A stretch of 64,000 nt of DNA from Belliella buryatensis (GCF_900188245.1 NZ_FZOK01000006.1:1-64000); one strand, 5' to 3'. Counted from the stretch's first letter, positions 1 to 8,345 are shown. Numbers and translations are program-made. Notes: a model not told the origin generated them from the letters alone.

Positions 1-10
1 AGTTTAGAGG

Positions 11-196
11 CGTTTCAAATGTAGAGTTCTTCCTATTTAGACTAGCTAATATCTATGGCTAAATTTTGAACCTCCCCAGATTTTAAGACTGATCCCGTTT
101 CAAATGTAGAGTTCTTCCTATTTAGACTAGCTAATATCTATGGCTAAATTTTGAACCTCCCCAGATTTTAAGACTGATCCATTTTAAGACTGATCC
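11..196. repeat. 85-bp tandem repeat, two perfect copies plus 16-bp echo
   Basis: Positions 11-95 and 96-180 are identical 85-bp units in direct tandem. The last 16 bases of the unit (165-180, ending agactgatcc) are repeated once more at 181-196. No coding frame was found in the block. The first bases (1-10) may continue a longer element outside the window. Repeats of this kind are known close to the ends of some insertion sequences (IS21-like elements carry internally repeated ends), so an IS remnant is possible, but no transposase is visible to confirm it. The stretch 197-308 is AT-rich and holds nothing I recognise. Confidence 0.9.
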
Positions 197-308
197 CTGA
201 TCCAGGATAACTGAATGATTTTTTTTGAAAATAAATAAAAAATTAGTTAAAAGCAAAAGCTCGGGAACATACATAAAAAAATCCGAAGCATTTAAGCTTC
301 GGATTTTG

Positions 309-381
309 TTGGCCGACTAGGGCTCGAACCTAGACTCTTCTGGACCAAAACCAGACGTGTTGCCAGTTACACCATCGGCCA
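309..381 (-). tRNA. tRNA-Gln (anticodon TTG)
   Basis: On the minus strand the 73-nt sequence starts TGGCCGATGG and closes with TCGGCCA plus discriminator A, giving a 7-bp acceptor stem. The T arm reads CTAGGTTCGAGCCCTAG and the anticodon arm TCTGGTTTTGGTCCAGA, placing TTG at the anticodon, so it decodes CAA/CAG glutamine codons. The 3' CCA is not encoded (the next bases are CAAAA), so it depends on a CCA-adding enzyme such as the one at 18119-19540. Confidence 0.95.
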
Positions 382-523
382 ATTTTCCTTTTGGTTAATT
401 ACTCTACCTTAAGGTGTCACAAATGTAGGGTGACTTTCTTTTTTATGCAAGTACCAATACAAAGTTTTTTGCCTGTTTTTCTTAATTCCCTAGATTTCAG
501 AAAGAAAAATAAAAGTGAAATTT

Positions 524-1162
524 TCAAGCCCCTTGAATCAATAACATAATGCCTATAAAATGTAGAATAGTTCCAGCCAAAACAAATATATGCCATATGG
601 TATGAGCAAAGGCCATCTGTGGCCTAGTATAGAAAATGGTGCCCAATGTATAACTTAAACCGCCAGCCGCGATTAGTGAAAGGATTGTAGTACTTAGGTT
701 TTTTAATAGTGGATTGATTAGAAATATTGCCATCCAGCCCATGCCCAAATAGAGGATTAGAGAAGCTTTTTTAAATCTGTGAGTAAAGTAGACCTTGAAA
801 ATAATCCCAAAGGCAGTCAGGCCCCAAATAATTCCAAAAAACACCCAGCCCAAAGTACCTCCAACTGTCAATAGTAAAAATGGAGTGTACGTACCTGCTA
901 TAAGAAAGTAGATTCCAATATGGTCAAGAGTTCTAAGCCAAGCCTTGACCTTCTCTTCTTGTACAGCATGGTAGAGTGTAGAAAAAGTGTAGAGCAGCAA
1001 AATAGAACCACCAAATAAGCTACAACTTACGATATGAATGGCGGATCCTTCTATTACAGAGAAAGTGACCAATAATGAAATGGCTACCACACTGAATAAT
1101 ACACCGATACCATGCGTAATGCTATTGGCAAATTCTTCCTGTAATGTTTGCTTTCTTGTCAT
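524..1162 (-). CDS. Hemolysin III / PAQR-family membrane protein
   Basis: A 212-residue integral membrane protein of the hemolysin III (YqfA/HlyIII, PAQR-like) family. It has about seven hydrophobic segments, an N-terminal region with the family signature EEFANSITHGIG, a central STLYHA motif whose Ser and His belong to the conserved metal site, and a C-terminal HTIWHIFVLAG segment with the two other conserved histidines. The family is related to ceramidase-like hydrolases; the haemolysin label is historical and the substrate is unknown. The frame is open to a TTG at 1189, but the ATG at 1162 gives the usual family N-terminus and is preferred. It appears monocistronic. Confidence 0.85.
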   Translation of the reverse strand: MTRKQTLQEEFANSITHGIGVLFSVVAISLLVTFSVIEGSAIHIVSCSLFGGSILLLYTFSTLYHAVQEEKVKAWLRTLDHIGIYFLIAGTYTPFLLLTVGGTLGWVFFGIIWGLTAFGIIFKVYFTHRFKKASLILYLGMGWMAIFLINPLLKNLSTTILSLIAAGGLSYTLGTIFYTRPQMAFAHTIWHIFVLAGTILHFIGIMLLIQGA

Positions 1163-1291
1163 GTTTATGTTTTTGGTAAAGATAATCAATGGAATTTTCA
1201 GATGATGTCAGTCACGAAATCGTTTGAAAATTGTGTTTTTGTTAATTTTATTTAGAAATATTGATAAAATAAAAATAAATATGCAGATTTA

Positions 1292-1579
1292 ATGAAAATA
1301 ACATCTCTTAACCCTATAATTGTTAGTAACATGACAGAAAAAAACCTAGTAAAAACTGTGCAGAGCACATTGGAAAAATTGGGAAAATTGAAATTGGATC
1401 AACAGCTTCAAGAGGAGCTTACTTGGTGTTTGGGAAGCTATGAATATGATCAGAATCCTGTTGGAGTGATTGAGAAAAGTAGCAAAGCATTAGAATTGCT
1501 CAAATCCAAGAGAGAAGAGCATGCGAGGGCTGTTTCGAAGAAACTTATCGAAGATTTGGAAAAGCTTGTCTTGAATTGA
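1292..1579 (+). CDS. Small conserved-type hypothetical protein
   Basis: A 95-residue charged, mostly helical protein with no signal peptide or membrane segment. I do not recognise a domain. An internal ATG at 1331 (MTEKNLVKTV) may be the true start, since the first 13 residues are less polar and less like a folded N-terminus. The C-terminal half (about residues 60-95) is rich in Lys and Glu and should form a long helix. It stands alone and is followed within 10 bp by a strong terminator hairpin, which supports its being a real transcribed gene. Confidence 0.6.
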   Translation: MKITSLNPIIVSNMTEKNLVKTVQSTLEKLGKLKLDQQLQEELTWCLGSYEYDQNPVGVIEKSSKALELLKSKREEHARAVSKKLIEDLEKLVLN

Positions 1580-1587
1580 GGGATAAA

Positions 1588-1617
1588 AAAAGGCTTTCTC
1601 GAAAGAGAAAGCCTTTT
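1588..1617. terminator. Bidirectional rho-independent terminator
   Basis: A 13-bp perfect stem (1588-1600 with 1605-1617) closed by a GAAA tetraloop, with A/T tracts on both sides. It lies between the convergent small gene ending at 1579 and rplI ending at 1638 and can serve both. Confidence 0.9.
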
Positions 1618-1637
1618 CTGTAATAATTGTAGACTAA

Positions 1638-2081
1638 TTACTCGCCAACAACTACAAATTTCACGTTACTTTTTACTTCTCTGTGAAGATCAACTTCAGC
1701 TTCAAATTCTCCAGCAGCTTGAACAGGTACATTGATAGATATTTTCTTTCTATCAATCTCAATACCTTGAGCAGCTAGGGCATCAGAAATTTGAAGCGTG
1801 GTTACTTTACCGAAAATCTTTCCAGATTCACCGATTTTAGCTTTGATTTCCAAAGTAGTACCTTCTAATTTAGTAGCAAGGTTTTCAGCTTCTGTTTTGA
1901 TTTTTTCAGCTTTGTGAGCAGCTTGCTTAATGTTTTCAGCTAATACTCTTTTGTTAGAGCCAGTAGCCAAAACAGCGAAACCTTGAGGAATCAGGTAGTT
2001 TCTACCGTATCCAGGCTTTACATCTACAAGGTCATTCTTGTAGCCTAAACCTTTTATGTCTGTTTTAAGAATAACTTCCAT
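1638..2081 (-). CDS. rplI: 50S ribosomal protein L9
   Basis: A 147-residue protein with the classic L9 N-terminus (VILKTDIKGLGYKNDLVDVKPGYGRNYL): the small N-terminal domain that binds 23S rRNA, then a long connecting helix (about residues 45-75) and a C-terminal RNA-binding domain. L9 sits at the base of the L1 stalk and supports reading-frame fidelity. It is the last gene of rpsF-rpsR-rplI, 44 bp after rpsR, and ends just before the shared terminator at 1588-1617. Length and order are normal for Bacteroidota. Confidence 0.97.
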   Translation of the reverse strand: MEVILKTDIKGLGYKNDLVDVKPGYGRNYLIPQGFAVLATGSNKRVLAENIKQAAHKAEKIKTEAENLATKLEGTTLEIKAKIGESGKIFGKVTTLQISDALAAQGIEIDRKKISINVPVQAAGEFEAEVDLHREVKSNVKFVVVGE

Positions 2082-2125
2082 TTTGATAATTTTTTAAAAT
2101 TTGTAATAAATCGATCAGTGATAGA

Positions 2126-2377
2126 TTATTTCAATCCATCTGCTACGAATGGCAATAAAGCCAAGTGCCTTGCTTTTTTAATAGCGTTAGCCACTTTTCT
2201 TTGAAACTTCGCAGAGTTACCGGTCAATCTTCTAGGAAGGATTTTACCTTGCTCATTCACAAACTTCAAAAGGAAGTTAGGATCTTTGTAGTCAATATAC
2301 TTGATACCGTTCTTTTTGAATCGGCAGTATTTCTTTCTATTCTCTACTCTATTGATTGGTTCGTTTCTTAGTGTCAT
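2126..2377 (-). CDS. rpsR: 30S ribosomal protein S18
   Basis: An 83-residue basic protein with the S18 core ([22 protein letters not shown], then [17 protein letters not shown] and [12 protein letters not shown]). S18 binds 16S rRNA as a heterodimer with S6 in the 30S platform. The start codon overlaps the rpsF stop by one base (TAATG), so translation is probably coupled to S6, consistent with 1:1 assembly. The ssb gene that often separates rpsF and rpsR in other phyla is absent here. Confidence 0.97.
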   Translation of the reverse strand: MTLRNEPINRVENRKKYCRFKKNGIKYIDYKDPNFLLKFVNEQGKILPRRLTGNSAKFQRKVANAIKKARHLALLPFVADGLK

Positions 2378-2745
2378 TAGGCTTGCTCCTCCTTAGCTTC
2401 AGCTTTTTTGTTAAATTCACCTTTTCTTCTTTTCTCAGCATAAGCCAAGCTGTGCTTGTCAAGTACTGTAGTCAAGAAACGCATTACTTTCTCGTCTCTT
2501 CTGATTTCAAGCTCAAACTTCCTGATCAAAGTTGGCTCTGACTTGAATTCAATCAGAACGTAGAAACCGGTGCTTTTTTTCTGAATTGGATAGGCCATCT
2601 TCTTAAGACCCCAATTTTCCACATTAACGATTTCTGCCCCCTCTTCTTTTAACAAGTTTACAAACTTGTCTACGGTATCCTTCATCTGAACATCAGACAA
2701 AACGGGAGTTAAAATGAATACCGTTTCATAATTTTTCTGGAACAT
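2377..2745 (-). CDS. rpsF: 30S ribosomal protein S6
   Basis: A 122-residue protein with the S6 ferredoxin-like fold sequence ([14 protein letters not shown], then [24 protein letters not shown]). It partners S18 on the 30S platform. The last 20 residues are a charged Lys/Glu/Ala tail rather than the glutamate tract of enterobacterial S6. It is the first gene of the rpsF-rpsR-rplI operon, with a good promoter about 40 bp upstream (2784-2815). The roughly 35-nt leader is AT-rich, and I do not recognise the S6:S18-binding leader motif in it. Confidence 0.97.
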   Translation of the reverse strand: MFQKNYETVFILTPVLSDVQMKDTVDKFVNLLKEEGAEIVNVENWGLKKMAYPIQKKSTGFYVLIEFKSEPTLIRKFELEIRRDEKVMRFLTTVLDKHSLAYAEKRRKGEFNKKAEAKEEQA

Positions 2746-2783
2746 GATTAATTTGTTTAATTAATGTTTATTTAAACAGTCCG

Positions 2784-2815
2784 CAAAAGTAGAGTTTTAA
2801 TCCTTTTTATCCAAA
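2784..2815 (-). promoter_or_regulatory. Promoter of rpsF-rpsR-rplI
   Basis: On the minus strand a -33 TTTG (2812-2815) is followed after 20 bp by TACTTTTG (2784-2791), a full match to the Bacteroidota primary-sigma consensus TTTG / TAnnTTTG. It sits directly behind the stop codon of the upstream membrane-protein gene (2816), so the ribosomal genes have their own start of transcription. Confidence 0.75.
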
Positions 2816-3736
2816 TTATTTGACTTCAAAACTCCCAGTTCCAATTTGATAATTGTCTGCATAGATTCTTACTTCATACTTTCCTGAAGTGTAATTGCTA
2901 CCTTTTTCATAAAAGTAAGTCAAGGATTGCTTGCTGTTGTCAAAGAGAATGTCCTGATGTGTGGTGTAAAATTCCTCTCTTCCGTCGATCATAAAAGTAC
3001 CCGAACCGCGGGCAATGTCAAAAATTGGTTGATTGTTTGGAGCGATGATTTGTACATAGATGTCTCTTGGTCCTTTTTGAGCTACTTTATTATCTGCTAG
3101 GTTGAAAGTGATTTTCAAGCGGTCTATTTGCCTATTTCTAAAACCATCTTCACGCTCTCTACCCCTCGAATTGACTGCTGCCACTACAATATTTTCAGCT
3201 TTAAGTCTTGCAGCGATGCTGACTTTTTCTTCAAGTTCCTCCTTTTGTAAATTAAGCTGTACTACTTTTTCTTCGATTTCAGCCTGGCTAGTTTTTAAGT
3301 CTTGGTTCTCGCTAAAAAGTTGTTGATTGACTTCTCTGAGTTTGACAATTTCTTGATCTTTTTCCTGCAACACTGCCGTGAAGCTATTGATTCTTCTATT
3401 CAAAGCTTCAATTTCTTCTGCTGAGCGTTTTTTCTCAGAGTTCCGCTCGGTGATCAGTTGTTCCCGCATTTCTTCCAAAGCTGCTACATCTCCCCCTAGT
3501 TTTTCGATTTCTTGGATCCTTAGATCCAATTGGTAGGTGATGGAATCTAACCTTCTGTTGATCTCGTTGTTGTCCTCAGACAGCAGTAAAATCTCCTCAG
3601 TTTTCTTATTTCGATCTACTGCATCGTAATAAAGTTTGATGCCACTGATGATTACGAGGATAATCAAAACAATGATGAGAATGTTTTTTCCGTTCTCAGA
3701 TTTTCTAGGGTTTTCCTTTTCAAAATTGGTATTCAT
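2816..3736 (-). CDS. Single-TM coiled-coil membrane protein, unknown function
   Basis: A 306-residue protein. Residues 1-17 are polar, about 18-37 form one hydrophobic segment (NILIIVLIILVIISGIKLYY), about 40-185 are an unbroken heptad-rich Glu/Lys/Leu coiled coil, and about 190-306 form a beta-rich C-terminal domain with phrases such as DIYVQIIAPNNQPIF and KYEVRIYADNYQIGTGSF. The topology suggests an inner-membrane anchor with a periplasmic coiled coil and a small beta-sandwich. Similar Bacteroidota proteins are often labelled SMC-like or left hypothetical; only the coiled coil justifies that label. It is divergent from the methyltransferase at 3777 with 40 bp between them. Confidence 0.75.
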   Translation of the reverse strand: MNTNFEKENPRKSENGKNILIIVLIILVIISGIKLYYDAVDRNKKTEEILLLSEDNNEINRRLDSITYQLDLRIQEIEKLGGDVAALEEMREQLITERNSEKKRSAEEIEALNRRINSFTAVLQEKDQEIVKLREVNQQLFSENQDLKTSQAEIEEKVVQLNLQKEELEEKVSIAARLKAENIVVAAVNSRGREREDGFRNRQIDRLKITFNLADNKVAQKGPRDIYVQIIAPNNQPIFDIARGSGTFMIDGREEFYTTHQDILFDNSKQSLTYFYEKGSNYTSGKYEVRIYADNYQIGTGSFEVK

Positions 3737-3776
3737 TGTATATATCGTAGTATTTTCGCCAAATTAATAATTTATC

Positions 3777-4364
3777 ATGAATCTATCACTTGATCAAAGC
3801 TATTGGACTTCTCGGTATAAGCAAAATCAAATAGGTTGGGATGTGGGACAAGCCACTACTCCGATTAAGCAATATTTAGACCAAGTTGAAGACAAGTCTA
3901 TTCGAATTCTCTTTCCTGGTGCAGGAAATGCATATGAAGCTATTTATGCTTGGGAAAACGGTTTCCAAAACATTCATGTTTTGGATTTTTCTATCTTTCC
4001 ACTAGAAAATTTCCAAAAGCAACATCCAGATTTTCCTAATGACCAAATTCATCATCAAGATTTCTTTCAGCACGAGTATCAATATGATTTAATATTGGAG
4101 CAAACATTCTTTTGTGCTTTACCTGTGGATATACGCCAAGAATATGCGATAAAGATGCATGACTCGCTTAAGCAAGGTGGATTGTTAGTAGGAGTGATGT
4201 TCAATAGGATATTTGAACATGATGGACCTCCATTTGGAGGAACGGTAGATGAATATAAGTCCTATTTCGAAGATTATTTCGACATACTGACCATAGCACC
4301 TTGTTATAATTCTATTCCTCCAAGAGCTGGTTCTGAGATATTTATTAGATTTAGGAAGAAATAG
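3777..4364 (+). CDS. TPMT-family SAM-dependent methyltransferase
   Basis: A 195-residue class I methyltransferase. The N-terminus (YWTSRYKQNQIGWDVGQATTPIKQYL) is typical of the thiopurine S-methyltransferase-like family. The SAM-binding motif I is RILFPGAGNAYEA near residues 43-55, motif II is VLDFSIFPLENF, and an acidic HHQDFF motif follows. Bacterial relatives methylate thiols, tellurite/selenite or halides; the substrate cannot be told from sequence. Its stop is one base from the end of the convergent methyltransferase at 4366, with no terminator between them. Confidence 0.85.
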   Translation: MNLSLDQSYWTSRYKQNQIGWDVGQATTPIKQYLDQVEDKSIRILFPGAGNAYEAIYAWENGFQNIHVLDFSIFPLENFQKQHPDFPNDQIHHQDFFQHEYQYDLILEQTFFCALPVDIRQEYAIKMHDSLKQGGLLVGVMFNRIFEHDGPPFGGTVDEYKSYFEDYFDILTIAPCYNSIPPRAGSEIFIRFRKK

Positions 4365-4365
4365 G

Positions 4366-5145
4366 TTAGTATTTTAGAATATAGCTGCTTTTAGGTAGTT
4401 TGTTGTCGAAAAATAAAATGCCCGTTTCGAAGAAGTCCAAATCCATACTTACAGTAGAATGTTTTCTGAGTTCTTGCCAAGCTTGATACATGCCTTTTGA
4501 CCAATGTATATCAGCTATGGCAAGGATACTTTTTTCGTGAAGATAAGGAAGGAGCAAATTGAAATAAGTCATAGTGCCTGCGGATGTGTGTGTGGCGTCT
4601 ATCAAAGCAAAATCAACTGATTTGATTTTATCCAAAACTTCTGGCAAAGTTTCCTCAATCTTTCCTAAGGTGTAATTGCTATTGCTATCCGTGGGCAATT
4701 CTTGGGCTTTTCTCCACAAGGCTTCAGACCCTTCGAAAGTATGAAAATCTCCTTTAGTAGCTCTACTGAGATATCTCGCATTGATACCTGTACAGGTGCC
4801 TAGTTCCAAGACTTGATTAGCAGGGGTCAATTGGATGAAATATTGATAAAGCTGAGAGAATTTTCTCCCACTTGTGCTATGTTTGGTGACTTCTCCTGTT
4901 TTCCTTTCATTTGATTTCAGCTTCTTGGAGCCAGCGCCAAAATCCGCAATGGATAAGATGTCCTGATCTTTGAGAAGTGTTTTTCTGATTTCTTCCAAAT
5001 CTAAATCAAAAGCTTTGCGCTCCTTGATAAAAGAGAGCAGCTCAGTGTAGATTTTATAGATAGCAGGAGACTGTAATGAGTACTGATCCTCATGATACAG
5101 CCAATATTTGATGTAAGAAAAAAAAGGATAGATATGCTGCTTCAA
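4366..5145 (-). CDS. Class I SAM-dependent O-methyltransferase-like protein
   Basis: A 259-residue protein with a SAM-binding core around residues 110-180: VLELGTCTGINARYLSR is motif I, then TFEGSEALWRKA, and DFALIDATHTSAGTM matches the DALIDxxH region of catechol O-methyltransferase-like enzymes. The N-terminal 100 residues (YSLQSPAIYKIYTELLSF) are a Bacteroidota-specific helical lead. The only in-frame start compatible with this N-terminus is TTG at 5145, two bases after the apaG stop, which suggests translation by coupling with apaG. Substrate unknown. Confidence 0.75.
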   Translation of the reverse strand: MKQHIYPFFSYIKYWLYHEDQYSLQSPAIYKIYTELLSFIKERKAFDLDLEEIRKTLLKDQDILSIADFGAGSKKLKSNERKTGEVTKHSTSGRKFSQLYQYFIQLTPANQVLELGTCTGINARYLSRATKGDFHTFEGSEALWRKAQELPTDSNSNYTLGKIEETLPEVLDKIKSVDFALIDATHTSAGTMTYFNLLLPYLHEKSILAIADIHWSKGMYQAWQELRKHSTVSMDLDFFETGILFFDNKLPKSSYILKY

Positions 5146-5146
5146 A

Positions 5147-5533
5147 TCAATTGTCGAAGATTTGGGAGATTAATTGGAATTCTGGTATCATCACCTCAAA
5201 TAGTTTACCATCCATTATTTTTTCCATTATGTAGGCACCACGCATCTTTCCTAGCCCAGACTTAAGGTTACAACCTGAGATATACTCGTGAGTTTGACCA
5301 GGCTCTAATATAGGTTGCTGACCTACTACACCATCGCCCTCTACAATCTTGATCGCATCGCCAGCATCAAAAATTTCCCACTTTCTTCTCAACAATTGTA
5401 TGGTATGGGCACTGTTGTTTTCTATATTTACCTTGTAGGTAAATACGAAGTGTTGCTGATGTGGACTGGAGAACTCTGGCTGATAAGTAGCTTCTACGGT
5501 GACTTTGACTCCTTCTGTGATGGCACTGACCAT
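5147..5533 (-). CDS. apaG: ApaG domain protein
   Basis: A 128-residue ApaG-family protein: one fibronectin-III-like beta domain with the signature VGQQPILEPGQTHEYISG and GKMRGAYIME. In enterobacteria the gene is linked to cobalt/magnesium resistance and sits by apaH and ksgA; the molecular role is uncertain (possibly nucleotide binding). The frame is open to a TTG at 5566, but ATG at 5533 (MVSAITEGVKV) matches the family N-terminus and follows the promoter at 5564-5593 with a roughly 25-nt leader. It leads a two-gene unit with the methyltransferase at 5145. Confidence 0.9.
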   Translation of the reverse strand: MVSAITEGVKVTVEATYQPEFSSPHQQHFVFTYKVNIENNSAHTIQLLRRKWEIFDAGDAIKIVEGDGVVGQQPILEPGQTHEYISGCNLKSGLGKMRGAYIMEKIMDGKLFEVMIPEFQLISQIFDN

Positions 5534-5563
5534 AATTGATTTGGTTTGATAACCTACGGAAAA

Positions 5564-5593
5564 CAAATCTATAGTATTCTAATTAAAACGCAA
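5564..5593 (-). promoter_or_regulatory. Promoter of apaG operon
   Basis: Minus-strand TTG (5591-5593), a 19-bp spacer and TAGATTTG (5564-5571), a complete match to the Bacteroidota -33/-7 consensus. It excludes the longer TTG-started reading of apaG because transcription would begin inside that extension. Confidence 0.7.
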
Positions 5594-5609
5594 CGAAAAA
5601 ATCACCATA

Positions 5610-6272
5610 ATGGATGTAAAAATTGAAGCAAGTTGGAAATCAGTTTTGAGTGAAGAATTTGGCAAACCTTATTTCATCAAACTTTCAGAATTTGTCAGAT
5701 CTGAGTATGCCTCTCAACAAATTTTCCCAAAGGGAAAAGAGATTTTCATTGCATTTGATCATTGTCCTTTTGACCAAGTGAAGGTAGTGATACTGGGGCA
5801 AGATCCCTATCATGGGCCAGGTCAGGCGCATGGTTTGTCCTTTTCTGTCAGACCTGGGGTGCCATTTCCTCCAAGTTTGCTGAACATTTTCAAAGAGATC
5901 AACAAAGACTTAGATCAACCTATTCCATCCAATGGAGATTTGACTCGTTGGGCAGATCAAGGAGTCTTGCTCCTGAATGCAACACTTACAGTTAGGGCTC
6001 ATCAGGCGGGTTCTCATCAAAAGCAAGGATGGGAAACTTTCACAGATGCTGTGATTAGGAAGTTGGTAGAAAAAAAATCAAATGTGGTATTTATGCTTTG
6101 GGGAGCCTATGCCCAAAAAAAGGCCGCTTTTATTGATGAAAGTAAGCATCTCAAACTGCATGCACCACATCCTAGTCCTCTTTCCGCCCATAGAGGGTTT
6201 TTAGGTTGCGGACACTTTTCCAAAGCAAATACATACTTGGAAGAAAATGGTTTATCAACGATCAAATGGTAA
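5610..6272 (+). CDS. ung: Uracil-DNA glycosylase (family 1)
   Basis: A 220-residue family 1 enzyme that removes uracil from DNA to start base-excision repair. Visible motifs are [18 protein letters not shown] (water-activating Asp65 and His68), the uracil-pocket segment [17 protein letters not shown], and the leucine-loop motif [10 protein letters not shown] with His187. Length matches E. coli Ung (229). It stands alone on the plus strand, opening 77 bp from the divergent apaG start, and ends six bases from the convergent DUF1460 gene. Confidence 0.97.
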   Translation: MDVKIEASWKSVLSEEFGKPYFIKLSEFVRSEYASQQIFPKGKEIFIAFDHCPFDQVKVVILGQDPYHGPGQAHGLSFSVRPGVPFPPSLLNIFKEINKDLDQPIPSNGDLTRWADQGVLLLNATLTVRAHQAGSHQKQGWETFTDAVIRKLVEKKSNVVFMLWGAYAQKKAAFIDESKHLKLHAPHPSPLSAHRGFLGCGHFSKANTYLEENGLSTIKW

Positions 6273-6277
6273 AGCTT

Positions 6278-7117
6278 TCAATCAAGCATCCTAGCCACCA
6301 TGATACCTGTCTGGGATTTGTTGTTTTGAATGTAATCTGCGAGTGGCACAGCTGTGATTTCTACCTGCATGCTGCGTGTGCTGGCATGCAGCAAGTGAAT
6401 TCTGCCTGCCTTTTCTATTGCAAAGCCCACATGGACAATATCAAGATTGTTTAAAGAGGAAGTAATAGCTATCAGATCTCCAGATTTGATGTTGGATTCA
6501 TGTTTCTTGATGTCAGATTTTGGGATGTAATGATAGGTTCTATTTGCAATTTGGGTTTCTATAGATTTGATGTCATTGACAAAAATGGGAGAACTCAGTT
6601 GCGGATAATATTGTGGGTTTTCTGACATGAAGCTGGGCTGATTGGTATAAGTTTGTCCACCAATTTCAGCAGTGATATCTTTGATGATCCCTTTTTGTTC
6701 GTTTTCATAAAGCCAATCTGAGAAATAATGTAATCTAGATGGGTATTCTCCGAGTATACCATTTCGATACCTGATTTTCTCTAATTCTTTTTCATAGCTT
6801 TCAAAAGTGATTTGACCTTTCTTGACAATGCTTGAAAGACCAATCACAGTTTCTAAATATGTAGTACAATCAAGTCCAACTAGGTTAATCACCAATTTTT
6901 CATCACCAGGTATTTCCAGTGTTTTTTCTACATAAGGAGTACCTAGCATCCAGCTTCCTATGATGATGTTCAGTTCAATAGGACTGTGTTTTTCTTTTTC
7001 TAATAGTGAAGCTTTCTCTAAATATCCATCTAGTTTCTGCCTGCTTTCAAGCGTGCAGATGGTTTGAGCTATTAGCAAATTGGGAAAGAGTAATAAGAAG
7101 AACAAAAGCTTATGCAT
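6278..7117 (-). CDS. DUF1460 family secreted cysteine-amidase-like protein
   Basis: About 279 residues with an N-terminal signal peptide (MHKLLFFLLLFPNLLIAQ). The rest matches DUF1460, an NlpC/P60-related family: a Cys in GLDCTTYLETVIGL (nucleophile position) and a later His in NLDIVHVGFAIE. Structurally characterised family members resemble N-acetylmuramyl-L-alanine amidases or gamma-D-Glu-DAP peptidases, so a periplasmic role on peptidoglycan fragments is likely but unproven. The ATG at 7117 is chosen because it begins the signal peptide; the open frame extends to 7165. Confidence 0.85.
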   Translation of the reverse strand: MHKLLFFLLLFPNLLIAQTICTLESRQKLDGYLEKASLLEKEKHSPIELNIIIGSWMLGTPYVEKTLEIPGDEKLVINLVGLDCTTYLETVIGLSSIVKKGQITFESYEKELEKIRYRNGILGEYPSRLHYFSDWLYENEQKGIIKDITAEIGGQTYTNQPSFMSENPQYYPQLSSPIFVNDIKSIETQIANRTYHYIPKSDIKKHESNIKSGDLIAITSSLNNLDIVHVGFAIEKAGRIHLLHASTRSMQVEITAVPLADYIQNNKSQTGIMVARMLD

Positions 7118-7208
7118 AGCTAGAAACGGCATCAGGTTACATATTTGAAAGCGAATATTCATCATATAAAAGTACTAAAATTAAGGCACAAGGAGTAAGC
7201 CAAAAAAT

Positions 7209-7241
7209 AAAGCCAGTCGAATTCAATTTTCGACTGGCTTT
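7209..7241 (-). terminator. Terminator after lepB
   Basis: A 13-bp perfect stem (7209-7221 with 7229-7241) and 7-nt loop. Reading on the minus strand it is followed by a T-rich tract (TATTTTTTG). It lies 18 bp past the lepB stop and closes the dapB-lepB end of the minus-strand run. Confidence 0.9.
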
Positions 7242-7259
7242 AATTAATGATGAAAGTAT

Positions 7260-8345
7260 TTATTTAATACCATTGAAGAATCTCTCCCAGCGGATTTTGC
7301 TGAACATTGATTTGTGTTTATCAAGTGATAGCCATAGGAACCATGCTTTTCCTACTATATGATCTTCAGGTACAAAACCCCAATACCTAGAGTCAAGGGA
7401 ATCGTGTCTATTGTCACCCATCATGAAGTAATAGTTCTGTTTGAATGTATATTCAGTGACTTCTTGACCGTCAATATAGAGTTTGTTGTTTTTGATTTCT
7501 AGGTTTTTGTGACCTTCATACTTTTCAATTGTGAATGCATATTTGGCCATATTCTCTTCATCCATAGAAATTGTAAAACCTTCACCTGGGATTTCTAGGG
7601 GACCCCAATGGTCTCTGTTCCATCCAAAGTAAGCACCATCAGGGAAAACCATAGATTCACCCATATCTGCTCTTTCAAATCTAGGGTTTACTGAGCCAAT
7701 AGCAGGTGAGTTTTCTAGTTTTTTGGCGTCTTCTTCAGTAGCCTTCACCATATATCCAACACCATTAGAAAAAGGCATATAGTTATCTCTACTGATACCA
7801 TAATCTTCAAAGAAATCAGGTGAGAGATTTCTTTCTGTCAAAACATCATATGAAAACTGCATCTTTGGAGGGTTTTCAGTCTCCTGACCGTTGATGTAGA
7901 CTTGTCCACTTTTGATTTCCAAGATATCACCAGGGACAGCTACGGCTCTTTTTATGTAATTGGTCTTGAGGTCTACAGGGTATTCATATTCAGCAGGATA
8001 GTTGAATACAACCACATCATTTCTTTTGACAGAAGTGAAGCCAGGTAGTCGATAGTAAGGAAGTTCTATCCAGTCTAGGTATGACTTGATTTCTGTTCCC
8101 CAGATTTTTTGGTGGGTGAGGGGCATTTGCAGAGGTGTCTTTGGAATTCTCGTTCCATAGTGCATTTTACTTACAAAAAGGAAGTCACCTATCAAAAGGG
8201 ATTTTTCCATGGATCCCGTAGGAATTGTAAATGGCTCAAGTAACAGCCATCGGATCAAACTCGCTGCAATGACTGCAAACACCAATGCATCAACCCACTC
8301 TCTGGCTGCTGATTTTTTCTTTTTTTCTCTAGTCATAGGTTTCAA
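7260..8345 (-). CDS. lepB: Signal peptidase I
   Basis: A 361-residue type I signal peptidase. One N-terminal membrane segment (about 17-36) precedes IPTGSMEKSLLIGD, with Ser45 as nucleophile. The general-base lysine is Lys132 in YIKRAVAVPGD, and the closing box is MGDNRHDSLDSRYWGFVPEDHIVGK. A long insert of about 140 residues between the lysine box and the GDNR box is normal in Bacteroidota LepB. The enzyme cleaves Sec signal peptides at the periplasmic face. It starts 5 bp after dapB and is likely cotranscribed. Confidence 0.95.
   Translation of the reverse strand: MKPMTREKKKKSAAREWVDALVFAVIAASLIRWLLLEPFTIPTGSMEKSLLIGDFLFVSKMHYGTRIPKTPLQMPLTHQKIWGTEIKSYLDWIELPYYRLPGFTSVKRNDVVVFNYPAEYEYPVDLKTNYIKRAVAVPGDILEIKSGQVYINGQETENPPKMQFSYDVLTERNLSPDFFEDYGISRDNYMPFSNGVGYMVKATEEDAKKLENSPAIGSVNPRFERADMGESMVFPDGAYFGWNRDHWGPLEIPGEGFTISMDEENMAKYAFTIEKYEGHKNLEIKNNKLYIDGQEVTEYTFKQNYYFMMGDNRHDSLDSRYWGFVPEDHIVGKAWFLWLSLDKHKSMFSKIRWERFFNGIK

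Noticed and set aside
11-196. CRISPR-like array
   Set aside because: The units are 85 bp, adjoin with no spacers, and only two full copies exist; no cas genes are near.
2377-2378. Missing ssb between rpsF and rpsR as an anomaly
   Set aside because: Bacteroidota usually have rpsF-rpsR-rplI without ssb.
2746-2783. S6:S18 autoregulatory leader of rpsF
   Set aside because: The leader is AT-rich and the expected CCG-containing stem was not recognised.
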